A stretch of 64,000 nt of DNA, taken from positions 2,542,001 through 2,606,000 of the forward strand of contig NZ_FNSV01000005.1 of NCBI RefSeq assembly GCF_900105905.1, in the 5' to 3' direction. Positions 35,411 through 43,802 of the stretch are shown here, piece after piece (the first letter of the stretch is position 1; every line of letters begins with the position of its first letter). The stretch comes from Rhodococcus koreensis (GTDB lineage: Bacteria > Actinomycetota > Actinomycetes > Mycobacteriales > Mycobacteriaceae). The position numbers and the translations under genes were made by a program. Under the pieces are notes generated by a model that saw nothing but the letters and a program-made list of their open reading frames with translations, ran no database searches and was not told the origin of the DNA.

Positions 35411-36940
35411 ATGGCGTCTGACACTCTCACGACCGACACACTGGTGAGGACGACCGCAGGGGTGGTCCGTGGCCGGCGCGTCGGCGACCTGGTCGCGTGG
35501 CGGGGAATTCCCTACGCCGCTCCCCCGGTGGGTCCGCTGCGGTTGCGCGCACCCCGGCCGGTCACGCCGTGGTCCGGTGAGCTCGACGCCACCGAGTTCG
35601 GCGACGCCGCCGTGCAGCACAAGAAGTTCACCGCGCTCCGGCCGGGCAAGTATCAGCCGAGCAGCGAGAACTGCCTGACGCTCAACGTGCTGGCCACGCC
35701 CGGCACGTCCGGGGCGCGACCGGTGATGGTGTTCATCCACGGCGGCGCGTACACGCTGGGCATGTCGGCCACCGCGCTCTACGGCGGCCAGTCGCTGGTC
35801 CGCCGCGGCGACATCGTGTACGTGTCGATCAACTACCGCCTCGGATCGCTCGGATACCTCGACTTCACCCAGTTCTCCACCCCCGAAAGACCTTTCGACT
35901 CCAACCTCGGCCTCCGCGACCAGGTGGCCGCACTCGAATGGGTCCAGCGCAACATCGCCGAATTCGGCGGCGACCCCGACAACGTCACCGTCTTCGGCGA
36001 ATCCGCGGGCGCCAACGCCGTCACCACCCTGATGACCACACCCGCCGCGAAAGGCCTTTTTGCGCGGGCGATCTCGGAGAGTTCCGCGCCCGGACTCGTC
36101 GCGACGGCGGACCGGGCCGCCCGGTGGGCATCCGACTACGTGACGCTGCTCGGAGCCGAACCCGGCACTGCCGCAGAGGCGCTCGCCTCGTCACCCGTCG
36201 GCGCGCTGGGCCGTGCCGGGAACCGTCTCGGCGCGAAGGTGCTCTCGGAGACGCCGGGACTGCACCCGTTCGGACCCGTGATCGACGGCGACTTCCTGCC
36301 GAAGCCGCCGCTCGACGCGTTCGCCGCCGGTTCGGCGCACCGGGTTCCGCTGATCATCGGCACCAATGCCCGCGAGGGCACCCTGTTCCCGAAATTCCTC
36401 GACGCACTGCCGACGGACCCCGACCGGATCGGGCGGATGTTCGCACTCACCGATCCCGCCGCCGAGGCGCGCGTCACCGCGGCGTATCCGGGCTACCCGG
36501 CGCCGGACGCCGCCGTCGACCTGGGCGGCGACCTGACGTTCTGGAGGCCGTCGATCGAACTGGCCGAGGCCCACTCCGCGTACGCCCCCACGTTCAGCTA
36601 CCGTTTCGATTTCGCGCCCCGTGCGATGAAGTGGCTCGGCCTGGACGCCACGCACGGGTTCGAGCTGTTCGCCGTGTTCGACATCGCCGACACTCTGATC
36701 GGCCGCGGCCTCACCCTGCCGGGCGGACGACGTGGCCTGAAGGACGTGACGGATAATGTGCAGCGACACTGGCTGCACTTCGCTTCGCGGGGAACACCGT
36801 TGGTGTCGTGGCCGCAGTACGACACCAACCGGAGGGCAACACTCGTGTTCGACACCGTCACCACCGTCCAGGACGACCCGCGCCGGGAGCGCAGGCTGGC
36901 ATGGGAGGGGTATTCGGGCTACCACGGGCAGGGCCTGTGA
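35411..36940 (+). CDS. Type B carboxylesterase, first of a tandem pair
   Basis: The 509-residue esterase of the carboxylesterase/cholinesterase family shows GIPYAAPPVGPLRLRAP, the oxyanion loop FIHGGAYTLG, the nucleophile elbow FGESAGANAV and a late His in DATHGFELFAVFD. No signal peptide, so it should act in the cytoplasm on short esters. The stop overlaps the GTG of the next gene (GTGA). It is a paralogue of that gene, and a near-identical 293-base tract is shared at 35777-36069 while the flanks diverge. Confidence 0.85.
   Translation: MASDTLTTDTLVRTTAGVVRGRRVGDLVAWRGIPYAAPPVGPLRLRAPRPVTPWSGELDATEFGDAAVQHKKFTALRPGKYQPSSENCLTLNVLATPGTSGARPVMVFIHGGAYTLGMSATALYGGQSLVRRGDIVYVSINYRLGSLGYLDFTQFSTPERPFDSNLGLRDQVAALEWVQRNIAEFGGDPDNVTVFGESAGANAVTTLMTTPAAKGLFARAISESSAPGLVATADRAARWASDYVTLLGAEPGTAAEALASSPVGALGRAGNRLGAKVLSETPGLHPFGPVIDGDFLPKPPLDAFAAGSAHRVPLIIGTNAREGTLFPKFLDALPTDPDRIGRMFALTDPAAEARVTAAYPGYPAPDAAVDLGGDLTFWRPSIELAEAHSAYAPTFSYRFDFAPRAMKWLGLDATHGFELFAVFDIADTLIGRGLTLPGGRRGLKDVTDNVQRHWLHFASRGTPLVSWPQYDTNRRATLVFDTVTTVQDDPRRERRLAWEGYSGYHGQGL
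35777..36069 (+). repeat. Near-identical tract shared by the tandem esterases, copy 1
   Basis: Compared with 37252-37544 I count 4 differences in 293 bases by eye. The preceding 70 bases are also very similar, but downstream the two genes diverge quickly in DNA and protein. The contrast points to gene conversion or unequal crossing over after duplication. Confidence 0.8.
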
Positions 36941-38400
36941 GCGCTCTGGAAGTACACACCGATGCCGGCGCCGTCGGAGGGCGCCGGATCGACGACCTGG
37001 CAGCGTGGCGGGGTATCCCCTACGCCGCTCCCCCGGTCGGGCCGCTGCGGTTGCGGGCCCCGCACCCGGTCGAACCGTGGTCGGGGGTCCGGCGGGCGTT
37101 CCACTTCGGGTCCCCCGCAGCGCAGCGCGGCGAGACCGACGAGGACTGTCTCACCCTCAACGTGCTGGCCACACCCGGCACGTCCGGGGCGCGCCCGGTG
37201 ATGGTGTTCATCCACGGCGGCGCCTACTCCGGCGGAACCTCGTCCTCGTCGCTCTACGGCGGCCAGTCGCTGGTCCGCCGCGGCGACATCGTGTACGTGT
37301 CGATCAACTACCGCCTCGGATCGCTCGGATACCTCGACTTCACCCAGTTCTCCACCCCCGAAAGACCTTTCGACTCCAATCTCGGCCTCCGCGACCAGGT
37401 GGCCGCACTCGAATGGGTCCAGCGCAACATCGCCGAATTCGGCGGCGACCCCGACAACGTCACCATCTTCGGCGAATCCGCGGGCGCCAACGCCGTCACC
37501 ACCCTGATGACCACACCCGCCGCGAAAGGCCTCTTCGCGCGGGCCATCGCCGAGAGCCCACCGGTGGCCTCCGCCTACCACCCCGACCGGGCGGCGCGGT
37601 GGTCGCGCGAATTCCTCGAGATCGCCGGGATCCCGCTGTCCGAGGCCGCGACGTGGCTCGAGACCGCCGACCCGGCCGACTTCGTCGCGGCGGGGACGAC
37701 GCTGGCGCACCGGGGCGCCGACGAGGAACCCGGAACCCGCGCGTTCGCGCCCGTCGTCGACGGCTTCTTCCTTCCCACCCATCCGCTCGACAGTTTCGCG
37801 TCCGGATCCGGGCATCCCGTTCCGCTGATCATCGGCACGAACCGCCACGAGGGCAGGGTCTTTCCCCGGTTCCTGAACATCCTGCCCACCGATCCCACCC
37901 GGATCGACAAGATGTTCTCGCACGTCGACGTGGCGGTGAAGGAGCGGGCGATCGCCGCCTACCCCGGCTATCCCGGCCGGCGAGCGGCCGCGGACCTCGG
38001 AGGCGACGTGACGTTCTGGGAACCGTCCGTCCTGTGCGCGCAGGGCCACACGACCGTCGCCCCGACCTACAGCTACCGGTACGACTTCGCACCCCGGTTG
38101 CTCCGCATCCTCGGGTTGGGCGCCACCCACGCCACGGAGTTGTACGCGGTGTTCGGGCTGACCGGGACGTGGGCGCGGTTGCTCACCGCGCTCGGGGGAC
38201 GCCGCGGGCTGCGGGCCGTCACCGACACCGTCCAGTCGCACTGGCTGCATTTCGCCCGGCACGGGACGCCCGCACCGGGATGGCCGCGGTACTCGCCGGA
38301 GCGCCGGGAGACGCTCGTCATCGACGACACGAGCAGGGTGGAGAACGATCCGCTCGGTGAGCGCCGGCGGGCCTGGCTGGGGTACGAGCACCGGCGCTAG
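36937..38400 (+). CDS. Type B carboxylesterase, second of a tandem pair
   Basis: The 487-residue paralogue has the same signatures as its neighbour: GIPYAAPPVGPLRLRAP, FIHGGAYSGG, FGESAGANAV and the late His in GATHATELYAVFG. GTG at 36937 overlaps the upstream stop, so the two genes are translationally coupled. It lacks about 25 residues after the first conserved block. Outside the converted tract the two proteins differ clearly, including the lid and the C-terminal half, so substrate range may differ while the catalytic core is kept the same. Confidence 0.85.
   Translation: MSALEVHTDAGAVGGRRIDDLAAWRGIPYAAPPVGPLRLRAPHPVEPWSGVRRAFHFGSPAAQRGETDEDCLTLNVLATPGTSGARPVMVFIHGGAYSGGTSSSSLYGGQSLVRRGDIVYVSINYRLGSLGYLDFTQFSTPERPFDSNLGLRDQVAALEWVQRNIAEFGGDPDNVTIFGESAGANAVTTLMTTPAAKGLFARAIAESPPVASAYHPDRAARWSREFLEIAGIPLSEAATWLETADPADFVAAGTTLAHRGADEEPGTRAFAPVVDGFFLPTHPLDSFASGSGHPVPLIIGTNRHEGRVFPRFLNILPTDPTRIDKMFSHVDVAVKERAIAAYPGYPGRRAAADLGGDVTFWEPSVLCAQGHTTVAPTYSYRYDFAPRLLRILGLGATHATELYAVFGLTGTWARLLTALGGRRGLRAVTDTVQSHWLHFARHGTPAPGWPRYSPERRETLVIDDTSRVENDPLGERRRAWLGYEHRR
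37252..37544 (+). repeat. Near-identical tract shared by the tandem esterases, copy 2
   Basis: Partner of 35777-36069, offset by 1475 bases. It covers the codons from the segment after the oxyanion loop to just past the GESAG nucleophile elbow. Confidence 0.8.
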
Positions 38401-38478
38401 CGGGACCGTCAGCTCGTTCCCCGTTGCGCCCCTGCCGGTTGCCCTACTCTCGTAGAGACCTGCATTCGGGAGGCGAGA

Positions 38479-39372
38479 ATGACCGAGTCGAACGACCTCG
38501 CAGGCCGCACCATGGTGGTCACCGGCGCCACCTCGGGCCTCGGCCTGGAGACCTGCCGCCAACTCGCGCAGCGCGGCGCCACCGTCGTCCTGGTCGGCCG
38601 GGACCAGGACAGGATCGACGCAGCGATCGCCGACCTGTCCGAGAGCGCGGACCGCGACATACTGCACTCGGCGCTGGCCGATCTGTCCTCGCTCGGCCGG
38701 GTCCGCACGCTGTCCGGGGAACTGCTGCATCGGTTCCCGCGGATCGACGTGCTGGTGAACAACGCGGGCGTCGACGTGGGGCAGCGCCGGCTGACGGTCG
38801 ACGGCATCGAAGAGACGTTCGCCGTGAACTACCTCGCGCCGTTCGTGCTGGCGACGACGCTGGCTCCGGCGATGGCGCGGGCGTCGACGGCCGACGCCGC
38901 CGGGTTCCGGCGTCCGTCGCGGATCGTCGACATCAGCTCGTCGGGACATCGCGGCGGCAGCGTCGACTTCGACGACCTCGACGGCGCGAAGGACACGTTC
39001 CACGGCCAGCGCGCGTACAACAACTCGAAACTCGCCCTGACCCTGTTCACCCGCGAGTTGGCGCGCCGGTCCGACCCCGCGAGGCTGGTCGTCAATTGCG
39101 CCGACCCCGGATTCGTCCGCGGTACCGCCCTCGGCCGGGGTCTGCCGTTCGGCCACCAGGTGGTCGGCACACTCCTGACACCGTTCATGGCCGAGGTCGC
39201 CAAGGCAGCGGAGACCGCGGTGTGGACCGCGACCGCCACGGAGAGCGGCAAGTTCACCGGCCAGTACGTCAAGGGCTGCAAGGTCGTTCAGCCCGGCAAG
39301 GACGCACGGGACGCCGGACTCGCCGCGCGGCTGTGGGCGGCTACCGAGGCACTGCTCGCCGGCCGCGGCTGA
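38479..39372 (+). CDS. Short-chain dehydrogenase/reductase (retinol-dehydrogenase-like)
   Basis: The 297-residue SDR has TGATSGLGLETCRQLA, NNAGVDVG, Ser in VDISSSGHRGG, the catalytic YNNSK and the post-catalytic CADPGFVRGT. The VLVGRDQDRI segment after strand 2 suggests NADP(H). It resembles the broad group annotated as retinol dehydrogenase/WW-domain oxidoreductase-like; the real substrate is unknown. ATG at 38479 follows a GGAGG-like site (GGGAGGCGAG). It lies 78 bases after the esterase pair and may share their transcript. Confidence 0.82.
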   Translation: MTESNDLAGRTMVVTGATSGLGLETCRQLAQRGATVVLVGRDQDRIDAAIADLSESADRDILHSALADLSSLGRVRTLSGELLHRFPRIDVLVNNAGVDVGQRRLTVDGIEETFAVNYLAPFVLATTLAPAMARASTADAAGFRRPSRIVDISSSGHRGGSVDFDDLDGAKDTFHGQRAYNNSKLALTLFTRELARRSDPARLVVNCADPGFVRGTALGRGLPFGHQVVGTLLTPFMAEVAKAAETAVWTATATESGKFTGQYVKGCKVVQPGKDARDAGLAARLWAATEALLAGRG

Positions 39373-39378
39373 CGCTCG

Positions 39379-39756
39379 TCAGTTCGGATCCTCGAAGAGC
39401 GACAGCACATTGCCGTGCGGATCCCGGAACCACGCGACACGGATGCCGTCCGGTGCGAGCCACGCCGCGTGCTCGTCCTGATCCATCCCCGGGTACTCGG
39501 TGAAATCGATGCCCTTGCTGCGCAGTGATTCGACGACCTTGTTCAGGTCGGGGACCTTCCACCCCAGCACCGTGTACCCGGTGTCGGCCTTCGCCTGCAC
39601 CAGCGTGACCCGGAGCAGAGCCCCATTGCAGTCGAGGGCCAACGCGAACTCGTCCCGTGAGACGCGCGTCAGCCCCAGGGTCTCCACGTAGAACATCTCC
39701 GAGACGTCCAGATCGGTGCTGGCCACGAAACTCACGAGCTCACCCTGAAGACTCAT
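39379..39756 (-). CDS. VOC-superfamily (glyoxalase-like) protein
   Basis: The 125-residue protein has the single-domain vicinal-oxygen-chelate pattern: two beta-alpha-beta-beta-beta halves starting LVSFVASTDLDVSEMFYVETLGL and LGWKVPDLNKVVESLRSKGIDF, and the late FRDPHGNVLSLFE with the metal-binding Glu. The first metal ligand position holds a residue that is not the common His, so metal binding is uncertain. Possible roles are lactoylglutathione-lyase-like or resistance functions; none can be assigned. It is convergent with the SDR gene. Confidence 0.78.
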   Translation of the reverse strand: MSLQGELVSFVASTDLDVSEMFYVETLGLTRVSRDEFALALDCNGALLRVTLVQAKADTGYTVLGWKVPDLNKVVESLRSKGIDFTEYPGMDQDEHAAWLAPDGIRVAWFRDPHGNVLSLFEDPN

Positions 39757-39901
39757 GAATCAACTGTGCCCCGCGCACCCGTGGGCAGGCAAGAGCGCGG
39801 GGTCACCCACGGCGGCATCCCGTGACCCGGGGCACACGGCCCGGCGACCGCAAGTTAACGTCGATTCGACAGGTCGTCTCGCACCGGAATGAGGAACTCG
39901 C

Positions 39902-40999
39902 GTGTCTGCTCCAGTTTCAGAGAAGAAGGGCCCCCTCGCGGGCATTCGCGTCGTCGAATTCGCAGGCCTCGGACCGGGCCCGCACGCCGCCGCCCTCCTG
40001 GCCGATCTCGGCGCCGACGTGGTCTGCGTCCAGCGGCCCGGAGTGATCCCGCCGGACGGTCCGTACGACCAGATCCAGCGCGGCCGCCGCGTCGTCGAGG
40101 CCAACCTGAAGGACCCCGCGCAGGTCGAGAAGGTGCTCGGGCTCATCGAGCGCGCCGACGTCGTGATCGAAGGCTTCCGGCCCGGGGTCACCGAGCGCAT
40201 GGGACTGGGCCCGGACGTCTGCCTGGAGCGCAACGAGCGACTCGTGTACGGACGGATGACCGGCTGGGGCCAGGAGGGCCCACTCGCCAGCAACGCGGGC
40301 CACGACATCAACTACATCTCGCTGACCGGCGTCCTGCACGCCATCGGCCGCAAGGGAGAGCGTCCGGTGCCGCCGCTGAACATGGTCGGCGACTTCGGCG
40401 GCGGTTCGATGTTCCTGATCTTCGGGATCCTGTCGGCGCTGGTGGAACGCCAGTCGTCCGGCAAGGGGCAGGTCGTGGATGCGGCGATGGTCGACGGCGC
40501 GCTGGCCCTGTCGCACATGATGTGGGCGTTCCGCGGCCGCGGCGTCTGGTCCGACGAGCGGGGCGTCAACCTGCTCGACACCGGTGCGCCGTTCTACGAC
40601 ACCTACGAGACGTCCGACGGCAAGTACATGGCCGTGGGCTCGATCGAGCCGCAGTTCTACGCCCTGCTGTTGCGGGGCCTCGAACTCGACCCCGCCGAAC
40701 TGCCGCAGCAGATGGACGTGTCGGCGTGGCCGCAGATGAAGAAGGTCTTCGCCGAGAAGTTCCTGTCGAAGACGCGCGACGAGTGGGCTGCCATTTTCCT
40801 CGGCACCGACGCCTGCGTGTCCCCGGTGCTGACGTTCGAGGAGGCGCCGTCCAACGAGCACATCGCCGCCCGCGGGTCGCTGATCGACCTCGACGGCGTC
40901 ACCCAGCACGCCCCGGCGCCCCGGTTCTCCCGCACCCCCGCCGGCGCTCCCACCCCGCCGGCCCGCGAGGGCGTCGACATCGACACCGTCTGGGCCTGA
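39902..40999 (+). CDS. CaiB/BaiF-family CoA transferase, alpha-methylacyl-CoA racemase type
   Basis: The 365-residue class III CoA-transferase-fold protein matches alpha-methylacyl-CoA racemases in [67 protein letters not shown] with the catalytic His-Asp pair, and [15 protein letters not shown]. It would epimerise 2-methyl-branched acyl-CoAs so that beta-oxidation can proceed, for example with sterol side chains or branched fatty acids. GTG at 39902 has GAGGAA upstream. It stands alone between VOC and the GTGAGTGGC palindrome. Confidence 0.87.
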   Translation: MSAPVSEKKGPLAGIRVVEFAGLGPGPHAAALLADLGADVVCVQRPGVIPPDGPYDQIQRGRRVVEANLKDPAQVEKVLGLIERADVVIEGFRPGVTERMGLGPDVCLERNERLVYGRMTGWGQEGPLASNAGHDINYISLTGVLHAIGRKGERPVPPLNMVGDFGGGSMFLIFGILSALVERQSSGKGQVVDAAMVDGALALSHMMWAFRGRGVWSDERGVNLLDTGAPFYDTYETSDGKYMAVGSIEPQFYALLLRGLELDPAELPQQMDVSAWPQMKKVFAEKFLSKTRDEWAAIFLGTDACVSPVLTFEEAPSNEHIAARGSLIDLDGVTQHAPAPRFSRTPAGAPTPPAREGVDIDTVWA

Positions 41000-41006
41000 C
41001 CCCCAG

Positions 41007-41046
41007 GTGAGTGGCAAAGCGTGCTCGAGCACGCTTTGCCACTCAC
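41007..41046. repeat. 40-bp perfect palindrome, GTGAGTGGCAAAG family
   Basis: Arms GTGAGTGGCAAAGCGTGCTC and the exact complement with no loop lie between the convergent CoA transferase and MocR genes, ending 4 bases before the MocR stop. It may terminate transcription both ways. The outer 13 bases match the in-gene copy at 31027-31066. Confidence 0.85.
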
Positions 41047-41050
41047 GTGC

Positions 41051-42535
41051 TCAGACGACGAGGGACGGTTCCGCGAGCTCACGGTCGACGGCCAGCGTCT
41101 CGTACGCCGCCGCGATGCCGTCGACTCCGCGGCGCAACTCGTCGGACGTCCGCGCGTACGGGAGCCGGACGAACCGCTCGAACGCGCCCTCCACCCCGAA
41201 CCGCGGTCCCGCCGCCAGCAGCACCCCGAAGTTGGGGGCCGTCGCCGCCAGCGCCGTCGAGACCGGCGCGGGCATCCGCAGCCACAGCGACATCCCTCCC
41301 GAACCGATGGTCGGGATCCAGTCCGGGAGGCGGTCGGCGAGCGCGTCGAGCATCGCGCCCCGCTGTTCCCGCAGCTCCGCACGGCGACGCGCGAGAACGA
41401 GGTCGTCGTCGGACAGCAAATGCGCCGCCGCGAGCTGGTCCATCACCGGTGTCCCCAGATCGACCGCCGCTCGCGCCCCGGCGAGCCGGGTGATCAGCGC
41501 CGGATCCGCACGAATCCAGCCGACGCGCAGCCCACCCCAGAACGACTTGGCCGCCGACCCGATCGTCACGACCTCCGACTTCGCCGCTCCCTTGCCGTAC
41601 GCCGCGACCGGACCCGGTGACGGCTCGTCGAGCCACAAGTCGACCATCGTCTCGTCCACCACCAGGGTCATGCGGGTGTCGCGCGCGATCCGCGCCAGTT
41701 CGGCCCGCCCGGACGCGTCCAGGCACAGCCCGGTGGGGTTGTGGAAGTCCGGAATCAGGTACGCCATCCGGGCCGCGGTCTGCCGGGCGGCGCTGCGGAT
41801 TCCGTCGAGATCCCACGCCCCCGACGCGCCACCTTCCGGCCGCACGGGAACGGGGACCGGACGCGCACCGACCCTGCGGATCGCCTCCAGCGCGTTGGGG
41901 TACGTGGGGTGATCGACCAGCACCCGCTCCCCCGGCGCCGTCAGCACGTTGAGGAGCAGCCGCAGCGCGTGCTGGGCACCGGACGTGACCATGATCTGCT
42001 CGGGCGAGGTCTCGAGTCCCCGCGCCCGGTAGCGGGCCGCGATCACGTCCCGCAACGCGCCGATGCCCACCGGCTCCATTCCGTGAGTCGGAAGGAACTG
42101 CGGAAGTGATTGCAACGCATAGGCGTAGGCCTGTTCGACCGCTTCGGCGGGAGCGGCCATCGCGGCGTAACTGAGGTCGACCACCGCACCGTCGGACCCG
42201 GGCTGGTGTGCCCGGAACATCAGCCCGTTCTGCCGCGCCCCGAGCGGCAGCGCGACCGTGCTGCGCGACCCCTGCCTGCTGATGAGATACCCCTCGTCCC
42301 GGAGCACCGAATACGACGACGTGATCGTGGTCCGGCTCAACTCCAGCACCGACGCCAGTTCGCGTTCACTCGGCAACGCGACACCCAGCGGGATGCGGCC
42401 GTCGTGCACGAGCAGGCGAATGCTCTCGGCCAGTGCCCGGTAGGCGGGTCGCGCCGCCGAGCGGCGGCCACTGTCGTCCTGCCAGTTGCCGAGGTCTCTG
42501 GCCAGGGAGCGTGCTCCGAGTACACGAGTCATCAT
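41051..42535 (-). CDS. MocR/PdxR-type regulator (GntR HTH fused to aminotransferase domain)
   Basis: The 494-residue protein has an N-terminal winged helix of the GntR type (YRALAESIRLLVHDGRIPLG, SERELASVLELSRTTITSSYSVLRDEGYL) and a C-terminal fold type I aminotransferase domain with PDFHNPTG, VVDETMVDLWLD and the PLP lysine in GSAAKSFWGG. Such regulators bind PLP and often control vitamin B6, amino-acid or small membrane-protein genes beside them. The ATG pair at 42535 sits 7 bases from a GATACT box, so it looks leaderless. A 62-base region separates it from a divergent small membrane protein gene, the most likely target along with itself. Confidence 0.87.
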   Translation of the reverse strand: MMTRVLGARSLARDLGNWQDDSGRRSAARPAYRALAESIRLLVHDGRIPLGVALPSERELASVLELSRTTITSSYSVLRDEGYLISRQGSRSTVALPLGARQNGLMFRAHQPGSDGAVVDLSYAAMAAPAEAVEQAYAYALQSLPQFLPTHGMEPVGIGALRDVIAARYRARGLETSPEQIMVTSGAQHALRLLLNVLTAPGERVLVDHPTYPNALEAIRRVGARPVPVPVRPEGGASGAWDLDGIRSAARQTAARMAYLIPDFHNPTGLCLDASGRAELARIARDTRMTLVVDETMVDLWLDEPSPGPVAAYGKGAAKSEVVTIGSAAKSFWGGLRVGWIRADPALITRLAGARAAVDLGTPVMDQLAAAHLLSDDDLVLARRRAELREQRGAMLDALADRLPDWIPTIGSGGMSLWLRMPAPVSTALAATAPNFGVLLAAGPRFGVEGAFERFVRLPYARTSDELRRGVDGIAAAYETLAVDRELAEPSLVV

Positions 42536-42542
42536 GCAGTCC

Positions 42543-42590
42543 AGTATCAACCCCTTGGCTATTCAACTCCAAGCCAGTTCTCGCGAAGCT
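42543..42590. promoter_or_regulatory. Overlapping divergent promoters of the MocR gene and the small membrane protein gene
   Basis: Minus strand: TTGGAG (42572-42567), 18 bases, GATACT (42548-42543), then 7 bases to the MocR ATG. Plus strand: TTCAAC (42562-42567), 17 bases, GAAGCT (42585-42590), then 7 bases to the ATG at 42598. The two -35 boxes touch, so one bound regulator would affect both. Confidence 0.5.
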
Positions 42591-42597
42591 CGGATCC

Positions 42598-42810
42598 ATG
42601 ACGACACTGATCACGCTCCTGTGCATAGCCCTCCTGGCCGCGTCGGTCGCACATTTCGGCCCCAAAGAGGGAGGTAAAGGTCTATTTCGCCTGGAGCAGT
42701 TCCGGATCGGCGCACCCCTCGGCGGCATCTTTCCCGACCAGTCGAGCAGTCCAGAACATCCAGACTGGCCTGATCCGAGACGTCAGGGCTCCGGCGGCCG
42801 CGGCCGCTGA
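42598..42810 (+). CDS. Small protein with N-terminal membrane segment, 70 residues
   Basis: The ORF starts MTTLITLLCIALLAASVAHF, a signal-anchor-like hydrophobic stretch, followed by a polar Gly/Pro/Arg-rich tail. It is divergent from the MocR regulator and its ATG is placed correctly behind a possible leaderless promoter. I do not recognise it. The low-complexity tail and short length leave open that it is not a gene. Confidence 0.45.
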   Translation: MTTLITLLCIALLAASVAHFGPKEGGKGLFRLEQFRIGAPLGGIFPDQSSSPEHPDWPDPRRQGSGGRGR

Positions 42811-42874
42811 TCGAACTTCCGCCGACCGCGGTTCACGGACGGTATGTGTCGGAGGTCGGAGGCATACTGGGCTG

Positions 42875-43411
42875 GTGACCACAGGAATCGCCCTGTTCGA
42901 CACCGCCCTCGGCACCTGCGCCATCGCGTGGCGGGCCGCGGGGATCGTGGGTGTGCAATTACCCGAAGGTTCACCCGAATCCACGCGGCAGCGTCTCGAA
43001 CACTGTTTCCCGGACGCGGTGGAGCACCAGCCTCCCGCGCCCATCCAGCGGGCCATCGACGGAATACGTGAACATCTCGGCGGCGCCCTCGACGATCTAC
43101 GGTGGATCGACCTCGACTTCGAGGGGATCCCCGAATTCGACTGCCACGTATACGACATCACCCGCGCGATCGACCCGGGCACCACCCTCACCTACGGCGA
43201 CATCGCCGCGGAACTCGGCAAGCCGGGCGCCGCGCAGGCCGTCGGTCAGGCGCTGGGCCGCAATCCGCTGCCGGTCGTGATCCCGTGCCATCGCGTCCTC
43301 GCCGCCGGCGGGCAGGTGGGCGGCTTCTCCGCCGGTGGCGGCACGCTCACCAAACGTGAACTGCTGGCCCTCGAGCACACTCCCGGTTTCGACGACCCGG
43401 TGCTGTTCTGA
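42875..43411 (+). CDS. ogt: Methylated-DNA--protein-cysteine S-methyltransferase
   Basis: The 178-residue repair protein removes alkyl groups from O6-alkylguanine onto its own cysteine. The active-site motif is IPCHRVLAAGG, with the preceding GKPGAAQAVGQALGRNP helix that reads DNA. The start is GTG at 42875, with CATACT 6 bases upstream, so a leaderless transcript is likely. Its last 65 bases overlap the convergent gene at the end of the catabolic operon. Confidence 0.9.
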   Translation: MTTGIALFDTALGTCAIAWRAAGIVGVQLPEGSPESTRQRLEHCFPDAVEHQPPAPIQRAIDGIREHLGGALDDLRWIDLDFEGIPEFDCHVYDITRAIDPGTTLTYGDIAAELGKPGAAQAVGQALGRNPLPVVIPCHRVLAAGGQVGGFSAGGGTLTKRELLALEHTPGFDDPVLF

Positions 43412-43802
43412 TCGGCTCCTGCGTATCGGCGACGAGTTCGCGCGCCATCGCGGCGGCCGCGGCCATCCTGTCGCCGTCAGGAACCCGAAGCGTCCGCACG
43501 ACCCGCTGATCCGTCCCGCTCACAGCGGCGCATCCCAGCACGAACGCCTGCCCGCCGGCGACGATCGCCCGCTCCACGGCATGGATGACCGCGTCCACCG
43601 TCGACCTCGGATCACCCTCGAACACCCAGACACCGAGATCCGTCGCCACCACCGCCACACACCTGCCGGCGTCCGACGGGGCACATCCGAACGCCTCGAG
43701 AACGGCGGCCGCTGCGTGGAAGCTGTCGTACCACCGACCGGGAGGTGTCCGGGTGCTCGCTTCGACAGTCGTGATCATCGGCCCGAATGTATCGCAGTTC
43801 AC
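43347..43802 (-). CDS. Hypothetical protein, last gene of the catabolic operon
   Basis: I do not recognise this 151-residue protein. After a short N terminus it has VEASTRTPPGRWYDSFHAAAAVLEAFG, then VAVVATDLGVWVFEGDPRSTVDAVIHAVERAIVAGGQAFVLGCAAV, an alternating strand-helix pattern of a small alpha/beta domain. GTG at 43802 overlaps the stop of the upstream gene (GTGA) and has GAGGA upstream, so it is translated as part of the operon. The 3' end overlaps ogt on the other strand by 65 bases. Confidence 0.6.
   Translation of the reverse strand: MNCDTFGPMITTVEASTRTPPGRWYDSFHAAAAVLEAFGCAPSDAGRCVAVVATDLGVWVFEGDPRSTVDAVIHAVERAIVAGGQAFVLGCAAVSGTDQRVVRTLRVPDGDRMAAAAAMARELVADTQEPIRTAPGRRNRECARGPAVHVW

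Noticed and set aside
38829..39281. Minus-strand ORF opposite the SDR gene
   Set aside because: The plus strand carries all SDR motifs; the minus frame shows no recognisable protein.
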